Shown: positions 17,409-24,453 of the stretch, in pieces | Position numbering within the stretch: position 1 is the first letter of the stretch | Layout: each line of letters starts with the position of its first letter | The notes under the pieces: model-generated | Database searches by the model: none | The model's input: the letters and a program-made list of their open reading frames with translations, nothing else | What the model was told of the DNA's origin: nothing | Program-made: the position numbers and the translations under genes | Assembly (NCBI GenBank): GCA_902616205.1 | Contig: CACMRY010000008.1 | Location: forward strand, 1 to 32,727 | Reading direction: 5' to 3' | Length of the DNA stretch: 32,727 bases | DNA from: an uncultured Pelagibacteraceae bacterium | Lineage (GTDB): Bacteria > Pseudomonadota > Alphaproteobacteria > Pelagibacterales > Pelagibacteraceae

Positions 17409-18318
17409 TCGCTAGGTATTTTAAAATTTGGTAAAATGAATTTTGTGTATGATTGAGGTAAAATGTATTATCTCTATGTTTAATTGTAAGTTCTATTTTA
17501 TTTTTATAATAATAATCGATGATATACGAAACATAGCCTAGTAGATCTTCAAAAGGTATTTCTTTGTAGTTATCGAAATTTAAAATTAAGTTATTCTCTT
17601 TTTTTGGTTCCTCAAATTTCTTAATATATTTTTTATTTTTAGTGATTGATTTCTTCCAAGCAATTTTTGAATAGCTGTCACCCCTTTTATAATCTTCTAT
17701 ACCCTCAAATTCATTATAAGCCTGACCTTTTAAATTAATGTTAAACTCATTAAGTAAATTAATGTTTGGTTGAATTTTTTTTGGAAATACAATTATTTTA
17801 GATTTAATGTGAAAGTATCTTTTTGTTCTAATTATCCCAAAAGGATAAATTGATGTTAGAACTATATTTGGAATTGAAATTGTTCCTCTTTGAAAATATT
17901 GATCACTTAGCCGAATTGGATTAAGTTTTTTTGTGAAATTTAAACCTTTCAAATTTAGTTTTTTATAATTTAAATCAATGTTTAATTTCTTTTCATTAAT
18001 ATGATTTATTATTTGAATATCTAATCTTTCATCCTTAGTTGATTCGATATAATAATAATCCAATACACTCATCGATAAATGATTTAAGTTTTGATTTGAG
18101 ACAAAGATTGAAATAAAAAAAATAAAAAAAATAATTATGGATATGAGTAAACCAAAATTATTTTCATAAAAAACAGAAATTAAAAAACAGAAAAATATAA
18201 AAAAGCCAAGACCAACCCCGTTCCAATTTGGATAAATTATAATTTTACTTCTATTTTTATCTTTAAGTGACCGAATAATAGAACTTTTAGCTATCCCCTG
18301 AATAGTCCTTGCTATCAT
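17395..18318 (-). CDS. DUF58 family protein
   Basis: The 307-residue protein has two adjacent hydrophobic segments (about residues 30-72), then a beta-rich region. The DUF58 signature appears near residues 203-222 as EFEGIEDYKRGDSYSKIAWK (the family pattern is EF.GLR.Y..GD..R.IDWK). DUF58 proteins form a conserved set with MoxR ATPases and TgpA-like proteins and often have a vWA-like C-terminal fold. The start overlaps the moxR stop as ATGA and the end overlaps tgpA by 14 bp, so the three are tightly coupled. The molecular function is unknown. Confidence 0.87.
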   Translation of the reverse strand: MIARTIQGIAKSSIIRSLKDKNRSKIIIYPNWNGVGLGFFIFFCFLISVFYENNFGLLISIIIFFIFFISIFVSNQNLNHLSMSVLDYYYIESTKDERLDIQIINHINEKKLNIDLNYKKLNLKGLNFTKKLNPIRLSDQYFQRGTISIPNIVLTSIYPFGIIRTKRYFHIKSKIIVFPKKIQPNINLLNEFNINLKGQAYNEFEGIEDYKRGDSYSKIAWKKSITKNKKYIKKFEEPKKENNLILNFDNYKEIPFEDLLGYVSYIIDYYYKNKIELTIKHRDNTFYLNHTQNSFYQILKYLANVKN

Positions 18319-19196
18319 TTTTGAATACTAATCTTTGATAAAATTTCCTCATTTATGTAGTTTAATTTATCTTCTTGGTTCAGAAATTTTATTCTATGTC
18401 TAAATATATATGGAATAATGTCTTTAATTTCTTGGTGTGTTACATAATCCTTACCATGAACAACAGCCCAACCTTTTGCAAGATCAATTATTTGTTTCAA
18501 ACATCTTGCGGACACATGAATATTCTGGTCTAAAGATTTAATAGTTTCCTCTATTTCAATTACATATTTATAAATTTCGTCACTAACTTTAACTTTTTTT
18601 TTTTTAATTTGTAAATCATCCCAATTTATTGGTTCTGATTTAATTGATAGTAAATCATATCCATTTTTAAGCATGTTAATTTTTTCAATTTCATTTAAAT
18701 CAGACAATGAATATGAAATCATAAATCTATCTAATTGTGAATCTGGTAGACTGCTAGTACCAGAGGAGTCCATTGGATTTTGCGTGGCAATAACAAAAAA
18801 AGGTTCAGGTAATCTATAAGTCTCACCATCTATAGATACGCTTTTTTCCTCCATTGCTTCTAGGAAAGCACTTTGAGATTTCGGACTTCCTCTATTTAGT
18901 TCATCTGCTAAAACTATATTTGTAAAAATCGGACCCTTTTGAAATTCTAATTTCTCATTTTTATAAATATTAAAACCTAAAATATCACTTGGTAGTAGAT
19001 CAGAAGTAAACTGTACTCTTTTAAAACTTAATCCTAAATTTAGTGTAATTGATTTTGCAAATGTAGTTTTACCAGAACCTGGATTATCTTCAATAAGTAT
19101 GCTTCCTTCAGATATAATTGCTGCAAGCGTGAGTTTAATCCTATCTTCATTACCAACAATTGATTTTGAAATATTTTTAATAATATTATTAAACAT
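18315..19196 (-). CDS. MoxR-type AAA+ ATPase
   Basis: The 293-residue protein has Walker A NPGSGKT (38-44), Walker B VLADELNR (95-102), sensor ATQNP (137-141) and SQLDRF (153-158), all in MoxR spacing. MoxR ATPases are thought to act as chaperones that mature or remodel partner proteins, often vWA-containing or envelope proteins. It lies five bases downstream of pilD and overlaps DUF58 by 4 bp. Four consecutive AAA codons (residues 198-201) make an A12 run in the coding strand, a place where polymerase slippage would truncate the protein. There is no Shine-Dalgarno site before the ATG. Confidence 0.92.
   Translation of the reverse strand: MFNNIIKNISKSIVGNEDRIKLTLAAIISEGSILIEDNPGSGKTTFAKSITLNLGLSFKRVQFTSDLLPSDILGFNIYKNEKLEFQKGPIFTNIVLADELNRGSPKSQSAFLEAMEEKSVSIDGETYRLPEPFFVIATQNPMDSSGTSSLPDSQLDRFMISYSLSDLNEIEKINMLKNGYDLLSIKSEPINWDDLQIKKKKVKVSDEIYKYVIEIEETIKSLDQNIHVSARCLKQIIDLAKGWAVVHGKDYVTHQEIKDIIPYIFRHRIKFLNQEDKLNYINEEILSKISIQK
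18594..18605 (-). repeat. A12 homopolymer inside moxR
   Basis: Twelve consecutive T on the plus strand read as four Lys codons (AAA) in moxR. Tracts of this length are slippage-prone during replication and transcription. The reading frame is intact as given. Confidence 0.9.
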
Positions 19197-19201
19197 TTTG
19201 A

Positions 19202-19963
19202 TTAAATTGCGAAAAATTTTAGTTTATCTTCAAATAACAAATAAATTAAATTTCCAATTATTATATACGGTCCAAAGGGAATTTGTGTAGACATTTTTTT
19301 TGTTTTTTTAATTAAATCAGGTAAAACTACTAGTAACGCAATTACTGAGGATAAAAATATAACAAATGGAATGGACTCTAATCCAAACCAAAATCCAACT
19401 ACTGCTAGTAGTTTAGCATCGCCTAGACCCATGCCTTCTTTATTCTTGAATTTTTTATAAAAGAAAATAATCCCCCAAATAATTCCATAACCGAAACATC
19501 CTCCAATTAAAGAGTTAATATAATTTGGAAAAATTTCATTTAAATTTAGATCAAATGATTTTATAAAACCTATTATCATTAAAGGAAAAGTAACTACATC
19601 TGGAATAATAAAATGTTTTAAATCTATAAAAAAAATTATGATTAAACCTAAGGTTAGAATAAACAAAAATGCTGTTGTAAAAGTTAATCCATAATAAAAA
19701 TATTCTATTAAAAAAAATAGGGCTGTTAATAATTCGACAATTAAATATTGAATGGATATTTCTTTGTTACAATTTCTACATTTTCCTCTTAATAATATAT
19801 ACGAAATAAATGGAATGTTGTCGTACCAACTTATTTTTTTTTTGCATTTTGGACAACTAGAGCGACCTGAAATCACTCCTTTATCTTTTGGTAATCGAAC
19901 TATACAAACATTAGCAAAACTACCCCAAAGCAACCCTAATAATAAAACGAAAATGAAGTCCAC
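19202..19963 (-). CDS. pilD: Type IV prepilin peptidase/N-methyltransferase PilD
   Basis: This 253-residue polytopic inner-membrane aspartic protease cleaves the prepilin leader after Gly and methylates the new N-terminus. The N-terminal cytoplasmic loop has the zinc tetracysteine, CPKC (37-40) and CRNC (62-65), typical of bifunctional PilD. The two catalytic Asp regions are FFIDLKHFIIPD (Asp114) and GMGLGDAKLLA (Asp182). The start is GTG at 19963, directly after an in-frame TAA; no better start exists before the first helix, and no Shine-Dalgarno site is seen. It would process the four prepilin-like proteins encoded at 6904-9662. It heads the minus-strand run into moxR. Confidence 0.94.
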   Translation of the reverse strand: MDFIFVLLLGLLWGSFANVCIVRLPKDKGVISGRSSCPKCKKKISWYDNIPFISYILLRGKCRNCNKEISIQYLIVELLTALFFLIEYFYYGLTFTTAFLFILTLGLIIIFFIDLKHFIIPDVVTFPLMIIGFIKSFDLNLNEIFPNYINSLIGGCFGYGIIWGIIFFYKKFKNKEGMGLGDAKLLAVVGFWFGLESIPFVIFLSSVIALLVVLPDLIKKTKKMSTQIPFGPYIIIGNLIYLLFEDKLKFFAI

Positions 19964-20076
19964 TTATGTATTAAAAATTAAAATTTGATATTTGAAGTTA
20001 CATGAACGATGCCATCTATCAAGAACTGAACTATTAAAACAGCATCATGAATGTGTATGTAAAGATTAGGACTATT

Positions 20077-20082
20077 TATAAT
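20077..20082 (+). promoter_or_regulatory. Candidate -10 element for the GAF-SpoIIE gene
   Basis: A perfect TATAAT lies 55 bases before the start codon. No good TTGACA-like -35 is found 16-18 bases upstream (GTGTATG region). The 173-base divergent gap to pilD holds no other gene I can support. A promoter is expected here by layout; this hexamer is the best candidate. Confidence 0.35.
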
Positions 20083-20136
20083 TAACTCCATAGTTGTAAA
20101 ATTTATCAAAATGGGCTTAAAATGCCAACTAAATAA

Positions 20137-21432
20137 ATGTTTCTATTTAAACCAAAAAAAGTAGAGGAGCCTAAAGCTCAGGTTGAGTCTAAGGCAAATA
20201 TTGATCTTGAAATAATCATGAAGATGAATCAAGAGTTCGCATCTTCATTAGATTTAGATGATACTTTAAATACTGCTTTAAAAGTTATTATTGAGAGAAT
20301 TAACGCTCAAGCCGCAAATATTTTCCTTATAAATGAAAAAATAAATAAGTTTGAATGCATAGCTTCTTTAAATCAAGATTATTTAGATGAATATCAATTA
20401 GATTTAAAAGATGGTGTGATGGGTAAAGCTATCAATCAAAAAAAATGTATTAGAGTTGGAGATGTAAGAAAAGATGTTAGGGAAATTGCAGAATTTTATT
20501 TCGATCTTGATAATAAAACAAATTTTACAACTTTTTCAGTTTTGTGTTCTCCTTTAATTGCTGCAAATAATTGCATTGGTGTCATTCACTGTCTCAATAA
20601 AAAAACTAATAATAAGCTTTTTCAGGAAGAAGATAGACAGTTACTTGAAACATTATCGGCTCCAGCTGCATTTGCAATCAGAAACGCAAAGATGGCAAAA
20701 GAAATGATTGAAAAAAATAAAATTCAAAAAGAAGTAGAAATTGTTGGTGATATTCAAAAATCACTTTTATCTAAAAATAAAAATAGCAAATTCCCAATTT
20801 CAGGTATCAATATACCAGCAAAAGTAGTTTCAGGAGATTTCTATAATTTTTCTGATTTAGGCGAAGGAAAATATGGTTTTGGGGTTGCAGATGTTTCGGG
20901 TAAAGGAATAAAATCATCATTACTTATGTCCAAAGCATCAAGTTTATACAGTTGTTTAAGTAAGACGAATTTTTCTGCTGCTGAATTACTCACTCAATTA
21001 AATAATGAAATCTGTGAAACAATTTCCAGAGGTATGTTTGTAACAATGCTTATTGGTATATATGATAGTAATAAAAATGAATTACTATTGTCAAGTGCTG
21101 GGCACGAACCTCCAATAATTTTTAATCAAGATGAAAAATTTACTAATTATACCGAGTCGGGTCCTCCATTGGGGATTATGCCAAATACAAAATATACCGA
21201 ACATTCAATTCCATTTAAAAAAAGTTCTATGTATATTTTTACAGATGGTATTACAGAAATAAAAAACGATAAAGGTGAAATGCTTGGTTCAGAAGGATTT
21301 CAATATTATATAAAAAAATATAAAGAAAAGCCAAATGATGAGAGACTTGAAGTTATTATAGATGAAATTTTAAACAGTGGGCATACGCAAAAAGATGATT
21401 TAACAATTGTTGTTATTGATAGTAAAAATTAA
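20137..21432 (+). CDS. GAF domain + SpoIIE/RsbU-type PP2C phosphatase
   Basis: The 431-residue cytoplasmic protein has a GAF sensor domain (about 25-185) and a SpoIIE-type serine phosphatase domain (about 200-430). Metal-binding phosphatase motifs are present: VSGDFYNF (Asp234), GVADVSGKGIKS (Asp252), SSAGHEPP (319-325), FTDGITE (Asp370) and QKDDLTIVVI (Asp420/421). Such enzymes usually dephosphorylate a STAS-domain anti-anti-sigma factor and so control a sigma factor or other partner. No STAS or HPK partner gene lies in this window. It diverges from pilD and meets the regulator gene at a shared TTAA stop. The start ATG has no Shine-Dalgarno site. Confidence 0.92.
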   Translation: MFLFKPKKVEEPKAQVESKANIDLEIIMKMNQEFASSLDLDDTLNTALKVIIERINAQAANIFLINEKINKFECIASLNQDYLDEYQLDLKDGVMGKAINQKKCIRVGDVRKDVREIAEFYFDLDNKTNFTTFSVLCSPLIAANNCIGVIHCLNKKTNNKLFQEEDRQLLETLSAPAAFAIRNAKMAKEMIEKNKIQKEVEIVGDIQKSLLSKNKNSKFPISGINIPAKVVSGDFYNFSDLGEGKYGFGVADVSGKGIKSSLLMSKASSLYSCLSKTNFSAAELLTQLNNEICETISRGMFVTMLIGIYDSNKNELLLSSAGHEPPIIFNQDEKFTNYTESGPPLGIMPNTKYTEHSIPFKKSSMYIFTDGITEIKNDKGEMLGSEGFQYYIKKYKEKPNDERLEVIIDEILNSGHTQKDDLTIVVIDSKN

Positions 21433-22421
21433 ATAATAGTGTAATTAAAAAAGTCTTTTATTATTCCCCTTATGTAAGGTTGGTTGCTTACAAAAAATTT
21501 GGATAATTTTTTAAATCCATTTGCGCCTTTTTTTGCACTACAAGTTGTATACAATTTATCACTATTTAAAATAATGTAGTTTAGCTTCATTAATTCATTC
21601 AATTTTCTAATCACGCTTGCTCTTGGTATTCCTGTTAATTCTGCAATTGTTGTTGGATTTAAACCTTTAGAATTTTCAAGCGTATACCTAGTGATAGTAT
21701 TTGTGTACATATCGTGCATTAGATTTGTGTTTTGAGCCTCAATTTTTTGATCCGAATTCTTCATGTTGTAAGCTTGATTAAGCAAACATATGCAAAAAAC
21801 CATTACATTTTCATAGTTTAAAAATATATCTTTAAACCTAAGAATTAATTCTATTTGAAAATTTAAGAAATCGTTCCAATAGTGTGTATAATTTTTTTTA
21901 ATTTGTTTCTCAAAATATTCACTATTTTGTGATTTAAAGTTATTACTTATTTTAAGATATTTAGAAGAAGTTGATAAAAGGTTTGAGAAATTTTGTATAC
22001 TAATTATTGGCTTTTGATATGTAAAAGCATTACTTTGAATTGTAATTTTTTTTTTGTCCCTGACAATAATTCCATCTCTTGTAAGTTCATTCAATTTTCT
22101 TCTTGCAGTTTCTTTTGATAGTTTAAGCTCTCTAACTATTTCACTTATACTTATTTTCTCTATCTCAAGAGATTTATTTGAATAAAATTCATCAAAACTT
22201 ACATTAAAAAAATGCTTATTATAAAATGAAAGTGTTTTATTTACCAAATATGCCAAAATTACATATTTATCTATATCTTTAAAAGCATTGTAAGCATTAT
22301 GAAACCATCCAAATTGTAATTGATAGTATTTTAACATCATATCCTCATAATTTTTATCACAAGCTTCATTAACACTTTCAATTGAAATAATATTAGAAAT
22401 ATTTGGTTTTAAATTACTCAT
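21429..22421 (-). CDS. Internally duplicated winged-helix regulator, family not recognised
   Basis: The 330-residue protein has two winged helix-turn-helix units: residues 90-128 (ISEIVRELKLSKETARRKLN, then a basic wing) and 253-292 (LNPTTIAELTGIPRASVIRK, then a wing). Each is preceded by a similar helical region containing FKDI and a hydrophobic helix, so the protein looks like two copies of a roughly 120-residue unit. Such a chain could bind a dyad site as a monomer. I do not recognise a named family. It overlaps the BASS transporter gene by 8 bp and is translated right after an A12 tract, so it probably regulates, or responds to, the transporter's substrate; that is inference. Confidence 0.8.
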   Translation of the reverse strand: MSNLKPNISNIISIESVNEACDKNYEDMMLKYYQLQFGWFHNAYNAFKDIDKYVILAYLVNKTLSFYNKHFFNVSFDEFYSNKSLEIEKISISEIVRELKLSKETARRKLNELTRDGIIVRDKKKITIQSNAFTYQKPIISIQNFSNLLSTSSKYLKISNNFKSQNSEYFEKQIKKNYTHYWNDFLNFQIELILRFKDIFLNYENVMVFCICLLNQAYNMKNSDQKIEAQNTNLMHDMYTNTITRYTLENSKGLNPTTIAELTGIPRASVIRKLNELMKLNYIILNSDKLYTTCSAKKGANGFKKLSKFFVSNQPYIRGIIKDFFNYTII

Positions 22422-23283
22422 AAATTTTTTTTTTTTGAATTTTTATATATGTGAAATAAATAAGCACAAATAAGTATTGTAAAAGTGCGTATGCAGCCAC
22501 AGGGAAAAGAAATTTAGTATTATCAAATATTAGGGCCCCTATAACTATCCCAATACCACCATTTTGCATTACAGTTTCAACTACGACTGTTATTTTATCT
22601 TTGTGATTTAATTTAAACAATTTTGTCAAAAAAATACTCATGTAAAATGCGAAAAAAAATAACAATACTGTTTTAATTCCAGCATATTTTATATACTCTG
22701 GAATTAAGTATAGATCTTGATAAACTGCTATCCCGATAATCGATAAAAATACAATAGCTGAAATTTTGTCAAAAATCGGATCAATTTTTTTTGAAAAATT
22801 ATAAAATATAGTATTAAAAATAATTCCAAGAAACACGGGAATAGTTACAATTGCAAATAACTTTAAAGAAGCGCCTATAAGACTTGTATTGAAAATTATA
22901 ATACTTGTATCCTGGATCACTACTAGAAAGTAAATTTTAATTATGATTGGTATAGTTAAAAATGCAATTAAGGATGTTACTGCTGTTAGAGATATAGACA
23001 ATGCTACATTGCCACCCATTTTTTTAGTTAAAAAATTAGAAGTTACAGCACTAGGTAAACAAGTTATTAAAACTATTCCTACTTTAGCTTCAACTGGAAA
23101 AGGTATTGTCAATGCTATGATGAAACCAATTAAGGGCATACCAATAAGTTGTGTAACCAAACCCAAATAAAAGCTTAATGGATTTGAGGCGATTGCTTTG
23201 AATGCAGATGTCTTGATTGAAAGTGCTAGTGAAAACATAATAAAAAACATGCCTGCTGGTCCTGCTAATTTTACGAATTCCAT
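22414..23283 (-). CDS. BASS (bile acid:sodium symporter, SBF-like) family transporter
   Basis: The 289-residue membrane protein has about nine or ten hydrophobic helices. Family motifs include ITCLPSAVTSNFLTKKMGG (about 73-91, the unwound crossing region) and ETVMQNGGIGIVIG (about 240-253). BASS members carry organic anions, such as bile acids, pyruvate, 2-keto acids or pantothenate, usually with sodium; the substrate cannot be read from sequence. It lies 39 bases after rodA, so it may be read from the mre operon or from its own weak promoter. The last codons include an A12 run, and the gene overlaps the regulator start by 8 bp. Confidence 0.85.
   Translation of the reverse strand: MEFVKLAGPAGMFFIMFSLALSIKTSAFKAIASNPLSFYLGLVTQLIGMPLIGFIIALTIPFPVEAKVGIVLITCLPSAVTSNFLTKKMGGNVALSISLTAVTSLIAFLTIPIIIKIYFLVVIQDTSIIIFNTSLIGASLKLFAIVTIPVFLGIIFNTIFYNFSKKIDPIFDKISAIVFLSIIGIAVYQDLYLIPEYIKYAGIKTVLLFFFAFYMSIFLTKLFKLNHKDKITVVVETVMQNGGIGIVIGALIFDNTKFLFPVAAYALLQYLFVLIYFTYIKIQKKKIYE
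22425..22436 (-). repeat. A12 homopolymer at the transporter-regulator overlap
   Basis: Twelve T on the plus strand encode the Gln-Lys-Lys-Lys-Ile end of the transporter, four bases before the regulator ATG. With one A fewer, the transporter frame continues into the regulator ATG in frame. Confidence 0.9.
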
Positions 23284-23322
23284 AGAAACTCAAAAACTTA
23301 TAATGAAGATGATTTATAAAAG

Positions 23323-24453
23323 CTAGTAATTTGAAATTTGGTCCTGGCTATAAATTTTACAGCTCATTACAATACTTAGGCCTAGCATTATTGATAACAT
23401 AGAAGAACCACCATAAGACATGATTGGCAGAGGGGCCCCAACAATTGGCAGCAATCCTAAAACCATTGATATATTTACGAAAATATATAGAAAAATTGCA
23501 GAGGCAAACCCAAAACAGAAAAGCTTTGAAAAGAAGCTTTTTGCATAAAAACCAATGCTTATAATTCTGTAAATTAATAATATGTATAATAATAGAAGCA
23601 TAATAGATCCGATAAAGCCAAATTCTTCCGAAAAAAGTGTAAATATAAAGTCTGTATGTTTTTCTGGCAAAAATTCCAAATAACTTTGCGTCCCTTTTAA
23701 AAAACCTTTACCAAAAAAGCCGCCTGAACCTATAGCAATTTTTGACTGTATAATTTGGTATCCCGCACCAAGGGGATCTCTGTCTGGATTGAAAAAAGTC
23801 AAAATTCTAGATTTTTGATAAGGTTTCAACAGAGAAACTGCGAAGGGTAGAGAAACAATTAATAATAACGCTGAGTAGACAAAATATTTAATATTTAATC
23901 CTGCTAACCAAATTATTATTACTCCAGTTCCAGCTATTAAAATAGATGTTCCAAGATCAGGTTGTTGTAATACCAAATAACAAGGGATGAGTAGTAAAAT
24001 TAATGGTACTAAAATAAATTTGTAATTTTGAATTTCAGCAGTTTGAATTCGATGATAATATCTTGCAAAACAAACTATTATGGCAATTTTCATTATTTCA
24101 GAAGGTTGAAGATTTAAAAAATAAAGATCCAACCATCGTCTTGAACCGGATGCCATAAGACCAAAAAATAAAGTTATAAATAAAAGAGATACACATACTG
24201 CATAAAAAAAATATGCATTTTTATACCAAAATGTAATTCTAACAAATGATAAAACTAAAAACATTCCAAAAAATACCAACAGTCTAAGCAAATGATTTTT
24301 TGTGTAAAAAGAAAACTCCCCTCTTTCGGTAGAATAAATTGCAAAAACACTTATTGCGCCAATTAGAATAATTATTAATATTAAAAAATAATCTACAGAT
24401 TTTAGTTTTTCAAATAATGAATAATTTCGTGTATTTAATCTTTCAGTTAACAT
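23323..24453 (-). CDS. rodA: RodA, SEDS peptidoglycan glycosyltransferase
   Basis: This 376-residue polytopic SEDS protein polymerises glycan strands for side-wall growth together with PBP2. Recognisable family segments are MASGSRRWLDL (100s), LQPSEIMKIA, LQQPDLGTSILI (the conserved Asp loop), FLPEKHTDFIFTLFSEEFGF and GAPLPIMSYGGSSML, the C-terminal SEDS signature. Length is normal for RodA. The ATG overlaps the mrdA stop by one base (TAATG). It is the last cell-shape gene of the run. Confidence 0.95.
   Translation of the reverse strand: MLTERLNTRNYSLFEKLKSVDYFLILIIILIGAISVFAIYSTERGEFSFYTKNHLLRLLVFFGMFLVLSFVRITFWYKNAYFFYAVCVSLLFITLFFGLMASGSRRWLDLYFLNLQPSEIMKIAIIVCFARYYHRIQTAEIQNYKFILVPLILLLIPCYLVLQQPDLGTSILIAGTGVIIIWLAGLNIKYFVYSALLLIVSLPFAVSLLKPYQKSRILTFFNPDRDPLGAGYQIIQSKIAIGSGGFFGKGFLKGTQSYLEFLPEKHTDFIFTLFSEEFGFIGSIMLLLLYILLIYRIISIGFYAKSFFSKLFCFGFASAIFLYIFVNISMVLGLLPIVGAPLPIMSYGGSSMLSIMLGLSIVMSCKIYSQDQISNY

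Noticed and set aside
20002-20037. 11-residue mini-ORF (MNDAIYQELNY) in the pilD to GAF-SpoIIE gap
   Set aside because: Too short, no ribosome site, and no amino-acid bias that would suggest a leader peptide.
23090-23293. 67-aa minus-strand ORF overlapping the transporter start
   Set aside because: It is in another frame of the BASS gene, whose first helices are clearly coded; no independent evidence.
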